A DNA stretch of 64,000 nt from Protea cynaroides (Eukaryota; Streptophyta; Magnoliopsida; Proteales; Proteaceae). Shown here piece after piece: positions 48,501 to 56,889 of the stretch (the stretch's first letter is position 1; each line of letters opens with the position of its first letter). A program made the position numbers and the translations under genes. A model generated the notes under the pieces. It worked only from the letters and a program-made list of their open reading frames with translations. It searched no databases and was not told where the DNA came from. The DNA is taken from NCBI GenBank assembly GCA_028583415.1, contig CM053270.1:60415117-60479116 (forward strand). Direction: 5' to 3'.

Positions 48501-49477
48501 GAGCTTTCTCACTTAAAACATAGCTACTTAAAAGGCTTAAACAACTTTATCATAAGTAGGTGCCTGACTAAACCTTCCCACACAAGCAGCTGTTCTCCAA
48601 TAAAAATAATACATATTAACCCAAAGAATTGGACAGATTTAAAATGCTCGGAATGGCAAGGCTTGTTGATCCCTTCTCCTTGGTCTTTCACAATCTATAG
48701 CTTCATTCTAGAGGGTTTCTTCCCCTATCAATAAGTTCCTAACTTACTCCCCCAACCCCAAAAAAACTATCATATTAATAGCAGTAAAATACTCTCATCT
48801 GTCAAGCCATAGTTAATTCCCCAGGCAAAACTCCTTAAAATGCTTATGGGAAAGGTCCTGTGCAAAGGCATTATTTCCCAACCTTGTCAAAAGAACAAAA
48901 TGGATCCTGTCCGAAAAAGCATCTCAGGGTTTCCTCCAGCAACTCACAGACAAGTAAGTAGAAATCAGTTTGAGAGGTAATATGTTGGAAAAAAAAATTG
49001 AACTAACTTAAACGACACCCTGAAGTCCAGGAATTAGATCACCCAAACTTTGTATTACTCAGTGCAGAATTAAAGCAGTAACTAGCTTCTTTATTAGCTT
49101 AGACATACTCTAGTGAAACAACTTCCTGTATACATTGTTACACATAGACAGCAAGTTAAAATACATATGTCCTGTACAAAAAAAAAAGTTCTATGGAAGG
49201 TTGATAACTTAATACACCCATCACAATTATTAACAAAGAGAATAGTGTGCTTCTATGGTAAACATCTGTCACATGGATTAAAGTTTTGTAATCTCACCCC
49301 AGCATCTTCTTTCGGATTTTCTGGTGAATACTTTTTTCTTGATTCATCATGCTGGCCTAGTCTTGTTGCAAGATTATCACTTGGGGATGAATAAGCACAC
49401 TGAGTTCCACATGCAGGTTCTAGTCTTGAAGACGTCCGTTTTCGCCTATATGTTATTACCACCTTACTGCTTATCAT
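22553..49477 (-). CDS. PHD finger + SANT/Myb-like protein, CHR4-related but motorless
   Basis: Exons in gene order: 49477-49298, 44922-44827, 44751-44095, 24920-24656, 24567-24296, 24139-22553 (stop TAG). All phases agree and give about 1018 residues. Start: MISSKVVITYRRKRTSSRL; a 4-codon uORF (MLEG, stop) ends just before it. PHD finger ~61-107 across exons 2-3 with the C4HC3 pattern (CIKC..CSSC..HLQC..CTNC). Residues ~110-490 are Ser-rich and low in known motifs. A SANT/Myb-like domain lies at ~622-672 (WSDEELDSLWMGVRRHGRGN, NWDTMLRDPRL). Near the C-terminus come a duplicated LLPDHPPTGSS unit, then LPHWLREAISLPPSRPTEPA and LIDSEASSEETISDDQ. From memory these C-terminal blocks and the GGxLLCC PHD style match plant CHR4/PICKLE-RELATED1, a CHD3 remodeller, but no chromodomain or SNF2 exon exists here. 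It probably acts on chromatin in the nucleus. The alternative is a separate PHD/SANT family, or a gene decayed in its middle. The 19.2-kb third intron is repeat-filled. Confidence 0.75.
25325..25372 (-). mobile_element. SINE 3' tail fragment (Au-like)
   Basis: On the minus strand this reads tgagttgggataggctttgt followed by ttg repeats. It is the characteristic end of Au-like plant SINEs. Only the tail is recognisable. Confidence 0.55.
26113..27133. mobile_element. hAT-type element (1021 bp) in the PHD/SANT intron
   Basis: Ends CATAGTTGTCAAGGCG and, inverted, CATAGTTGTCATGGCG. Flanking octamers CCGTAGAT (26105-26112) and TTGTAGAT (27134-27141) match at six positions. The subterminal parts are packed with cctaggcg/gggcgcc units in both arms, and the core is AT-rich. 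No transposase. A 120-bp relative sits at 54058. Confidence 0.85.
27140..27270 (+). mobile_element. SINE 3' end (Au-like)
   Basis: Ends in gccgaccccatttagttcag, ataaggttttgttgttg, the typical Au-type SINE tail. The 5' tRNA-like part is not preserved. Confidence 0.55.
27768..28250. repeat. Two copies of a ~285-bp unit with tRNA-derived promoter boxes
   Basis: The phrase ttgttaagatttatgcggtt and its relative attgttaggatttatggggt begin copies at ~27767 and ~28052. Between them, tttagcgcagtggc fits a pol III A box and ggttcgactcc fits a B box. This suggests a tRNA-derived SINE arranged in tandem, with the second A box degraded (ttggcatagagg). No tRNA gene can be folded from it. Confidence 0.5.
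28251..30157. other. Repetitive intron DNA, possibly an old LTR
   Basis: No coding region seen. It starts near tgttgtggtaaacattcc (28279) and ends near attcacccccctcttaag ... gatcctaaca (~30085), which resembles plant copia LTR borders, but no target duplication or partner LTR is found. Short ggttgac/gtcaac phrases recur throughout. The element assignment is weak. Confidence 0.3.
30158..30275 (-). mobile_element. tRNA-derived SINE fragment
   Basis: On the minus strand it carries ggttacgggtttgaatcggg (a B-box-like sequence), then cctctttgcaaattgagggt, aaggctgcgtacatatgtcc, and ends gcactgggtgcgccc. This is a widespread plant SINE sequence. Both ends are eroded. Confidence 0.65.
30392..32088 (+). 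mobile_element. Small non-coding LTR retrotransposon (TRIM-like)
   Basis: 5' LTR 30392-30731 (tgttgaaagcat ... tctataaca) is followed directly by TGGTATCAGAGC, a primer-binding site matching initiator tRNA-Met. A polypurine tract ttgaggggagg precedes the 3' LTR, which starts at 31724 (tgttagcata). The two LTRs are clearly related, each with a ttttataaataag TATA region. The ~990-bp interior has degenerate cagatctgatt repeats and ACT/CTGCTC microsatellites and no gag or pol. The 3' LTR dissolves into an A-rich run at ~32089. Confidence 0.82.
32089..33120. repeat. Kilobase A-homopolymer-like stretch, suspected consensus artefact
   Basis: About 1 kb is nearly pure A with scattered T and rare C or G, preceded by a C run near 32166-32192. 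It replaces the end of a 3' LTR. Frames here translate to Phe/Lys runs and are not genes. A true poly-A tract of this size is implausible; a faulty gap fill or low-quality consensus is more likely. Confidence 0.75.
33341..34050. repeat. Blocks of G homopolymer inside gag
   Basis: Runs of 8-18 G occur near 33341-33374, 33640-33668, 33752-33772, 33867-33891 and 34025-34050. Each sits where gag codons would continue on either side. The placement suggests base-calling or polishing error, not biology. Confidence 0.6.
37067..37116. repeat. Two adjacent perfect palindromes around TTCACGTGAA
   Basis: 37067-37088 is a 22-bp perfect palindrome and 37093-37116 a 24-bp one. Both share the core ctgttcacgtgaacag, which includes a CACGTG G-box. 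They lie at the presumed start of the chromovirus 3' LTR. Confidence 0.9.
37430..37860. repeat. T- and A-homopolymer-rich stretch
   Basis: Mirror of the A-rich block on the other side of the chromovirus: long T runs, then A/T-rich text with ggggg patches. It replaces the end of the LTR. No feature can be read; the consensus is suspect. Confidence 0.55.
37861..38994. other. Intronic DNA with T(n)/T(n)G(n) homopolymers
   Basis: No gene or element border is seen. A T run lies at 38291-38313 and a T-then-G run at ~38413-38451. Remaining text is ordinary AT-rich intron. Confidence 0.4.
38995..40989. mobile_element. PIF/Harbinger-like element (1995 bp) without transposase
   Basis: TAA on both sides (38992-38994 and 40990-40992). 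Inverted repeats of ~40 bp: GGCTCTCTTTGGATCCATTT and, from the right, GGCTTAGTTTGGATCCACTT, continuing ttttatttttgttttt in both. The interior holds a (TC)n(AC)n compound microsatellite at ~39521-39579 and gene-like but unidentified patches: a + frame from 39262, and on the minus strand an ATG near 39969 opening EEDDRKNPSKRSVYPSKNP. No DDE transposase was recognised. It may carry captured host sequence. Confidence 0.78.
41040..41480 (+). repeat. LTR fragment related to the chromovirus LTR
   Basis: Shares the layout and phrases of 37.03-37.42 kb: ttatttctttcctaaa, repeated tagaaactttcctatt and gtctataaataagaag followed by gctggc. The unit around ctattctctataaaggaagt occurs twice (~41296 and ~41358). 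It is probably a solo or truncated LTR of a sister family; its ends were not fixed. Confidence 0.55.
41481..43071. other. Intronic DNA, CT microsatellite, no gene
   Basis: A (CT)n tract lies at ~42523-42554 and further CT/C runs near 42662-42742. The remainder is T-rich repeat-like DNA without borders that could be defined. Confidence 0.45.
43072..43664. mobile_element. hAT-type element (593 bp)
   Basis: A perfect 8-bp duplication CCTTGTGT flanks it (43064-43071 and 43665-43672). The ends CATGGTTCAA and, inverted, CAAGGTTCAA share a short inverted repeat. The subterminal parts carry many tctcga/gagac phrases and the core is AT-rich. No coding capacity. Confidence 0.82.
46569..46590. repeat. 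22-bp perfect palindrome
   Basis: Reads gcaggcaccag followed by its exact reverse complement, with CAGCTG (E-box) at the centre. Lies in a non-coding intron. Confidence 0.9.
46805..46915. repeat. TAA/CAA trinucleotide microsatellite with inverted arm
   Basis: An (aat/aac)n run is followed about 25 bp later by a (tat/att)n run on the same strand, so the arms can pair into a hairpin. Confidence 0.75.
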
Positions 49478-49489
49478 TTTAGCCTTCAA

Positions 49490-51949
49490 GCATCCCTACT
49501 TCTGCTTCCCAATTTGAGAACTAGAAACCTATAGAACTACAAAAAAAAATGCATTCAACTCCATGAACTTGATTTCGAGTTATGTACTAAAAATCAATTA
49601 AAAATAAGAAATTTGCAACCAGACACTAAAGGGCTGAAATGTAACCTCAATGTGTATGCATGTTTAAAAGTCCTAACAGTATCGGGCAGAATGACATCCT
49701 TTAAAGGTGATAAGTAGGCAAGCATATATCTGAAATGCTAAATTGTGGGGAAGAGGCTAGTTAACAAGGTCACTAAAACACAGTGGCCAGTAGTCGAACT
49801 TAGAAAACTTAGTTTTGTCTGAAGCAACCTATGGACAGACATAACATAATAGTGGAACTGTTATTAAAAACAATTACAGAGAAATTGAAACCGTAGGTAG
49901 ATATGCATTTGAGGCAGTAAAAACTCACAAAAATCATTTTTTTAGGTGATAAGAAAACCATGACATTCTATCCAATCTTAAGAGTACCACAGCCTCCAAC
50001 ATACATAATGGCATCAGTGTATGGAACATTCATTCATATGGGCTTTATAGTTCTATTTCATTTTTTTAAGGAAAAAAAATCAACCAATTGAAAATCTCCA
50101 CTAAATTGCCATATCAACAATGAACAAATTATGCCCGTGTCACTTGAATATCTCTAATACATCAAGTCAACAATGAATCAGTTAACTGAAGTCTTTTTAT
50201 GTTGGAGTTTCCATTGTAACTACCGAAGCAGCCCCAATTATAGAATTCCTAATTCCATAGACTAGAAACCAAATAATACAATGGTGGATTTATATTGGGT
50301 GACTAAATGCTTGGAGGCTTGCACTCAGCTACTTCTCAAAAATCTATGGATTTCTTCCCACACTTAATTGGTTTGTAAAGCCATACTTCACATAGCACTA
50401 AAACAAATTACTCGAGAGCTAGTAGCACCACTGAGGGAAGGGGTCAGTGGGATACATAGGGAGGCCACCTTTCTTCATTCTCATTTAATATATCATGCTT
50501 TTCAGCAAAGATTTAAAAAATGTTTTTTTCACAAGATCATTCTTATTTTGTTCATGACTCGCATACTTCTTCATGATTAATCTCATTTTAATTCATTCAC
50601 CAAATGGAGTGATTACAACTCTTTGGACGAACAAAGCACCAAGCCAAATAATTCATGCTGTGGGCTGGTGTCTGGAGCCGAAACTTTAAGGCAGAGCACC
50701 TACGTTATATCTTTCATCATCTCTAATGCACTCCAGAGAACTGTTGATTTTACTGGTAATGGTAGTTGAACAACCAAATTACTATTAGGCTTATATGCAG
50801 GACTAGACACAAATAGCATTTTGCTACAAAACCTAAACACCATTATTATCCAGAAAAATGCTAAATTTTATAAACGATTCATGTTTCATTTTTTTAATAA
50901 ATGGAAATAAAAGGAAAAAAAAAATCCATCTGCAAAACCATTATCTCTACATTCCTATTTCACAAAGTCTATCAAACAAACGAAAAAAACGCTCACTTTA
51001 ATCACTACCAATCCATAGAACCTATAGTCTTGCAGGGTAAGGCCCAAAAGGGACACAAACGGTTCAATTAAGAAAAATAATAGGTTTTTCTGCATCACCG
51101 GAATGAATTTGATCATGTTCCAAAAAAATTCCGCTTATAAAAACCCTATATTGGCAATATGAATACTGAAATAAAATAAATAGATAACATACAATGAGAT
51201 AGAGTACGCCCACCCCCTTTCTCTTTTCCCTCTTTTTCTTTCCATAATGCGAATAAACAAACACAAAGAACAGATTAAATGGTAAATGCAAATGTTTCAA
51301 GTAAAATATGAAATCTAGAAAGCAACCACAACATATAATTTTGCTTTAGTATTCTGACCAAAAGACAAAAAAAAAAAAAACCTTAACTGAGATATTTCTA
51401 TTCTCCTCTTGCCAGGAGAAATTCAAAATCAAAACAAATTGAAAAAGTAAAATCAAAAGACAAGTAAAAGACCACGTACAAGAATTTTTTGCAGACCCGT
51501 AAGCTGAAAGCCCCGAGGAAAAGAGACTATCCCACGACGATAGAGAGAGAGAGAGAGATCTTTCGGTCGCTGGGTTATTAATATAAGTAAGCATGTCAGT
51601 GAGTCGTCAGTGAACAACTGTAACGTTATTTCACTGCGATATAATGGAATGGAACAGACGCGTGCGTACGAGGAGCTTCATAAATGTCATCAGAACCGCT
51701 GGAGAAGAATGTGTTATGATTCCAATCCAACGGTGTATTTTTATCTATGTTTCCTAACCAAAAATACCAATCTAACGTGAAATATGATTTTAATGAAATA
51801 AGAAGATGCCTGTTCAACGATATGATCTGTCAACTGTGGTCCCACCACAGGGATATTTTGGTCATTTTAGTGGACAGTACAAGAATTTCAGATGGTACAA
51901 AAAGAGGAAATGGAGTTTGGAGGGAAAGGAGTGAGAGGACTGAGGCGCA
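49490..51949. promoter_or_regulatory. 5' UTR intron and shared promoter of PHD/SANT gene and LSM5
   Basis: The two genes diverge. On the minus strand a CT-rich leader near 51.48-51.56 kb is followed by a GTACGT donor. A gaagcag acceptor lies ~25 bases upstream of the PHD/SANT ATG, which suggests a 5' UTR exon and a ~2-kb leader intron. This leaves only ~400 bp between the presumed minus-strand transcript start and the LSM5 ATG, a likely bidirectional promoter. Transcript starts are inferred, not seen. Confidence 0.45.
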
Positions 51950-54900
51950 ATGTCGAATAACCCTTCCCAACTCCTCCCATCGGGTGGGTTTCTGTTCATC
52001 TCATTGGTTTCTTTTAACTCTTCTTCTTGTTTACTCAATTAATGATGATGAAGTTTTACATTATGAGTGTTTTTTCATTTGTTAATTTTTTTTTGGATTT
52101 GGGTTGCAGAGCTTATAGATCGGTGCATAGGATCCAAAATATGGGTGATAATGAAGGGTGATAAGGAGCTGGTTGGAACCCTAAGGGGGTTCGATGTTTA
52201 TGTTAACATGGTTCTTGAAGATGTTACTGAGTAGTAAGTAACTATTTCTTTCCCTCTCTCTCTCATTTTTCTACTCTTCATCCGTTGGAACCGAAGGTAA
52301 ACGAAATATAGAAATTTTCTTGTCATATTTCGTTGTTGCCTTTGCTAATGATTATGTATTCTGAGTTCCATTTCATGTTTATAAGTTGACAATCTGTGTT
52401 ACAATTTACTGTTGGTTAAGGCGTGTAAGTATAGGACTGTGTTGGAAATTTTTTTTCTGCTTCAACTTTTACATAGCTTGGGAAGGCTTATGTTTTCTTT
52501 TCTTCTTAATTTCTTAATTTCTTTCCTTTCCTTTCCTTTCTTCTTCCTTCTTCTTTTTTTTTTATTTTTTTTTTTTTTTTTTTGGGGGGGAGGGGTATTG
52601 GGTTATTTGGCTCATATTTTAGGGCAGGATAACGCGAATTACGTTGATGCTGTTTGGGTCATAAGCAAGAAACCAGAATCATTACATATCTTAACATTGT
52701 CCTTACCAATAAAAATAAAAATAAAAACATATATTAACACTGTGCTACACTTGTTGGGTTTGGAGAGATTTTCTGGTATTTTTTTAGATTCCGTTCATGA
52801 GGTACTCTTTTTTTTTTCTTTTTCTTTTTCTTCTTTTTTTTTTTTGGGGGGGTGGTTGGTTCTTATCTCGTTGTCCATGTTGTACAACTCTCAACTCCTA
52901 CTATCGTAGTCTGTTTGTGGTCTTGCTTATGAGAAAGTTGTAGATGTATTTATGTTCCGTTTATACTGTTAATCAGCCAATCCGACCTGCTTTTTTGCAG
53001 TTCCCTTGTCTTCCATCGTCTAGATTATGTATGTGGGATGTTGGATTCCTCCATCATTTAGATTATTCAGCCATCATAACCTTTGCAACTGCTGATTATA
53101 TTGGCTGTAGTAAGAACTGCTAATGGAGAATCAAAGTATAATATCTTTTCTACAGTTCAGGTTATTTTCCATGAATCTCAATTTCAAGCTCTTGAGATCT
53201 TAATTCTTATCATTTATTGGAAAGCAATTCAAAAGCAGATTTCTTGGGTAGTATTCTTACCATCAATCATTTGATAATAAGGGATTTTGCATTCCAGAAC
53301 AGTTTCTAGATGTGTTTCGGAGGTGCAGAAACTCTCCTTACATTCTCTTTCGTTGCCCCTTGATTTTAAGTTTAGGATTATGTTCTTTGTGCTGGGATCT
53401 ATTGGTCTCTCTTGGGTTAGGCGAAATTTTCTCAAAGAGCTTTCGAAAGGATGGACTATTGCAAGGTTTATTTCAAAAGGAGAATGATTTGATTATTATT
53501 ATTATTGTGGCAGTGTTATGGAGATTATGGCTTGCTCCAAATTGGAGAGGATTTGAGACCTACATCTATCTAGCAAATCAAGAACCACACAAGCCTTAAA
53601 TATCTTAGGTTATCTCATCTCCCCATTACACATACAAATGTACACTTTCAAGGAGTAGATACAACGGTGGGCTATTACGTATAAATATAATGGTGTTTGC
53701 TCATCATACCCTTGCATTTAGTCTTAAAAATTTATGTAAATTATGAAAGAAGAAAAAAATCTGACCACAACAAATGTATGATGCATTGCTTAATTAATCT
53801 GGTGTTTTTGCTTCAAAGGGCTATATATTAAACATGAACTAAACTATATGCTGCTACTTATCGATCTTTTTAAACCGTTATTGATTGTTGTTTTGCTTGT
53901 GTGATGGTTTTTAGGTTGATTTTGATGTTTATCCTACTTTTTTTTTGAGAAACTTCCAGTCAATTTTTATTTTTTATTTTTTATTATATTTTCAGAATTT
54001 GTCCACGTATCTCAAAGTTTCTACTTCCATTAACATTGAAGTTTAAATGCTTGACACCATAGTTGTCAAGGCACCAAGGCGTGGGAGGCCTAACGAGGCG
54101 CCTAGGCTACCAAAACGCCCAATTTTCCAAGGCGTCACAAGGGCTCCTGGGCGCTACGCAACGCCTTGACAATTATGCTTGACACTCTTAAAAAATTCAA
54201 TCTGAATCCCCTAGGCCAGGGATATGCCGCTCAATTTTCCATTACTACTTAAAATCTTCTTTGAATTTTAATCTCCAACCGTTCAAGTTTTTCTAGGTTG
54301 ATAGAATCCCATATGTCCCTTATGATTTTCCCATTGTTATGGGTCATTAGTTTATTGTTTCTTGGAACCTAATTTGACACATTTTGGACTCAATTTTCAA
54401 TCTCGCTTGAGATTTTCCAGTTACATTACTAAGTTAGTCAGAGAAAAATGGATTGGACTGTATTGGAATTTAGGTTGAGAAAAAAAAATTAATAGCCTGA
54501 GAATTAAATTTAAAATTGGTGGCCTTGTTTCTTTGCTGTATTAAGCTCTTTGATAAGCAAGCTTTGGCAAGCCTTGGAGCTGCTACATGGATCATATCAA
54601 CTTTTCTCTGCATAATCAGATTACTAATTTATTCCATGATCCCCAATTGTCATATTGAAGTGAATTAGAAGCAGGTAATAGAATTCAAATTTGAACTTCA
54701 ATTTTTTATCAACCTACCACTTTGGAGTACTGATCTGCTTATATTGGAAGCAAATGAGATAAGCCCGTCAGTTATGGAACTTGCTTCTGGTTCTGATCCA
54801 CATATTTTCTCTGCTATCGATTGCAATGTTTTGAATATTGAGATCAAGCTTTAGATTTGAGCATTTTCAGTGTTCATGATAAACAAAGTTGTGGTTATTA

Positions 54901-55441
54901 GCTAATATTTTGCATAGGCTGTGATGCACGTGCTAGGGTTCCTAATGAGATACACAGTTTGCCTTTGGCATCATTTTGCACGGTAGTTTTCATTTCCCCC
55001 TTCCGGTTGGGAGTTTGTTACCCTTATTTTGGCTGTCCTCTGTTCTCAATTAAGTTCATCCTCACACACCCCTCAAGATGAGTGTTGCACACACAAAATT
55101 GGGTCATTATCTTTGTAATAATGTTTATTGTTGCTTTATCAAAATTTGTCATTGTCTACCGTTATGTTAATTTTTTCTTTGTCAAAATCTTTGGGTTTTG
55201 AAACGCTTCCCTTCCTTTTCACAACACAACTATCCGTAACTTCTTATGTTTAATCATGTTCCAGTGAGATCACAGCTGAAGGACGAAGGATAACAAAACT
55301 TGATCAGATATTGCTTAACGGGAACAACATTGCCATTGTAAGTTCAAAATGATGTTCTCAGTGCTTCCATCATATGTAAACTTTTGCTTTCTTGGGGTGG
55401 TTCGCAAGTGGTGTGTGAATGTCATATGCAAAATGGACAAG

Positions 55442-55496
<55 letters not shown>

Positions 55497-55609
55497 AGAT
55501 GCTTCATATTCGACTTTAATGCATCGAAAAAGTGATTCCTTTACAAAGAGACTGAGATTGCTTGTGTCTAATGCAGTTGGTTCCTGGTGGTTCTCCTGAT
55601 CCAGAATGA
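51950..55609 (+). CDS. LSM5: LSM5, U6 snRNA-associated Sm-like protein
   Basis: LSm5 is a subunit of the heptameric LSm1-7 ring (cytoplasmic mRNA decapping) and the LSm2-8 ring (nuclear, U6 snRNA 3' end, splicing). Four exons: 51950-51983, 52110-52233, 55265-55337, 55577-55609, with clean GT-AG borders, give 87 residues, the usual length. It begins MSNNPSQLLPSELIDRCIGS. The Sm1 motif contains KELVGTLRGFDVYVNMVLED and the Sm2 motif LNGNNIAILVPGG, with the LSm5-typical NG instead of RG. The ATG is followed at once by the conserved NPSQLLP leader of the family. Intron 2 is 3.0 kb and carries a 120-bp hAT MITE and T(n)G(n) runs. No lesion. It is divergent from the PHD/SANT gene. Confidence 0.97.
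52556..52590. repeat. T(n)G(n) compound homopolymer in LSM5 intron 2
   Basis: A T run changes directly into a G run; a second example lies at ~52834-52853 in the same intron. Both open frames that are not genes. Confidence 0.7.
54058..54177. mobile_element. 120-bp hAT MITE in LSM5 intron 2
   Basis: A perfect 8-bp duplication CTTGACAC (54050-54057 and 54178-54185). Ends CATAGTTGTCAAGGC and, inverted, CATAATTGTCAAGGC. The interior is built of ggcgc/cctaggc units. Same family as the 1021-bp element at 26113. Confidence 0.92.
55446..55493. repeat. (TC)n microsatellite in LSM5 intron 3
   Basis: About 24 uninterrupted TC units between LSM5 exons 3 and 4. Confidence 0.95.
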
Positions 55610-56526
55610 AAGGATGTCAGTATTTTTATGGCATCCTTTTTTGATCTCCATGCAGTGGATTGAATTCTCAAGTTCTGCGAGGAATTTGAAGACGGACCCA
55701 GAAATTTCTTCATACTCGGTCATTAGTTGTAAAACTGAGTTGGCATTGATTTGGTCAAGTAGAAATAGGATGTTTGTATATTTTTTTGCGACTATGTTGA
55801 TTAGATTCTTCACATTGACATTAGAAATCAGCATCCACTGAACTTGAGATTTTATATGTTTACTTAGTGCAAATTGGAATTGGCTACTAACAGAATCCAG
55901 ATTGTTCTGCATTTAGTAATATGTTTGCTCCTGTAATTGGTGGGGCAAACCAGGAGTTTGGTGCATCCTCCCATTGAAATTTACGCTCTCGACTGAAATA
56001 TTGGAGAAGAGGTAAGCATTGTAACCACATTGGCAACCATTATTAGATTCCATGGCCTGAATCTGCCACATTTGAAGAATGATGTGGCAAATTTGGCTAT
56101 AGGGTATTTAGAGGAATGCATAGCATGCCCACGCAACAAATGTCAGTTTTAAATTCAATCATTTTATTTTTTGAAAAATTTGTTCAAGACATCTTCTTGA
56201 CAATTGGTTAACTACAGGAAACTATTCTCTCTTGGCAAAAGTAACACGGATTACCTTTGAAACAATATTTTATAACAGTATAGTCGACACCATGTGGTAA
56301 AAACTGATTAATTTTTTTAAGATAATACTACCATTATTCAATGTAAAATTATATAAATATACCATCGTTATTCTCTGGAATGAGACATCTGCAATTACAT
56401 AAAAAATTTAGAATTTCTCCCGTCGATTTTATACTATTGGACTATATTATTATAAAGCATTGTTTTAGGGATAGTCCATGACTCTTTTGTCAAGAGGTAG
56501 TTCTGTATAGTAAACCAATTGTTTAC

Positions 56527-56557
<31 letters not shown>

Positions 56558-56880
56558 TCCTCTCTCCCTTCCCAAAATAAAAAATCACAATTGGCAATGG
56601 GGGATCTTCAGTGAATTTTCCTTATTTTTTTTCTTCTAGTGTTATACTGCTATACCCTCCCTTAGATGCCATCGGAACTAATGTTCAGATCGAATCAAAA
56701 TATGAAATATTTCTCAAATTAATCAAATTGAACAAAAAAAAAACATTACCGGCAAGTGGATCACCCAAAAATGAGAACATTGCTAACCGATTGATCAATT
56801 GCGAAGCCAAGGTCTCAGAATTGTAGTTTGTAAATGGTGAACTTTCAATGTGCTACCACACTTGAGATTTTGGAGATTTT
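55610..56880. other. LSM5 3' flank, no gene
   Basis: Includes the LSM5 3' UTR and AT-rich DNA. A C homopolymer of ~27 bases lies at 56531-56557. A 114-codon minus-strand frame opposite the 3' UTR has no supporting pattern. Confidence 0.5.
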
Positions 56881-56889
56881 GGAGTAGTT

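Larger units (their letters stand above)
44923..49297. other. First coding-region intron of the PHD/SANT gene
   Basis: A 4.4-kb intron. It holds a repeat-like part at 45.4-46.25 kb related to 1-1.33 kb, a 22-bp palindrome at 46569, trinucleotide runs near 46.8-46.9 kb and a C(n)A(n) run near 47104-47133. No exon was seen in it. Confidence 0.5.

Noticed and set aside
52412..52909. 165-codon frame in LSM5 intron 2
   Set aside because: Dominated by TTC/TTT and GGG runs and crossed by the intron; no pattern of a protein.
55568..55912. 114-codon minus-strand frame opposite the LSM5 3' UTR
   Set aside because: No recognisable motif, no splice or promoter signs, AT-rich chance frame.
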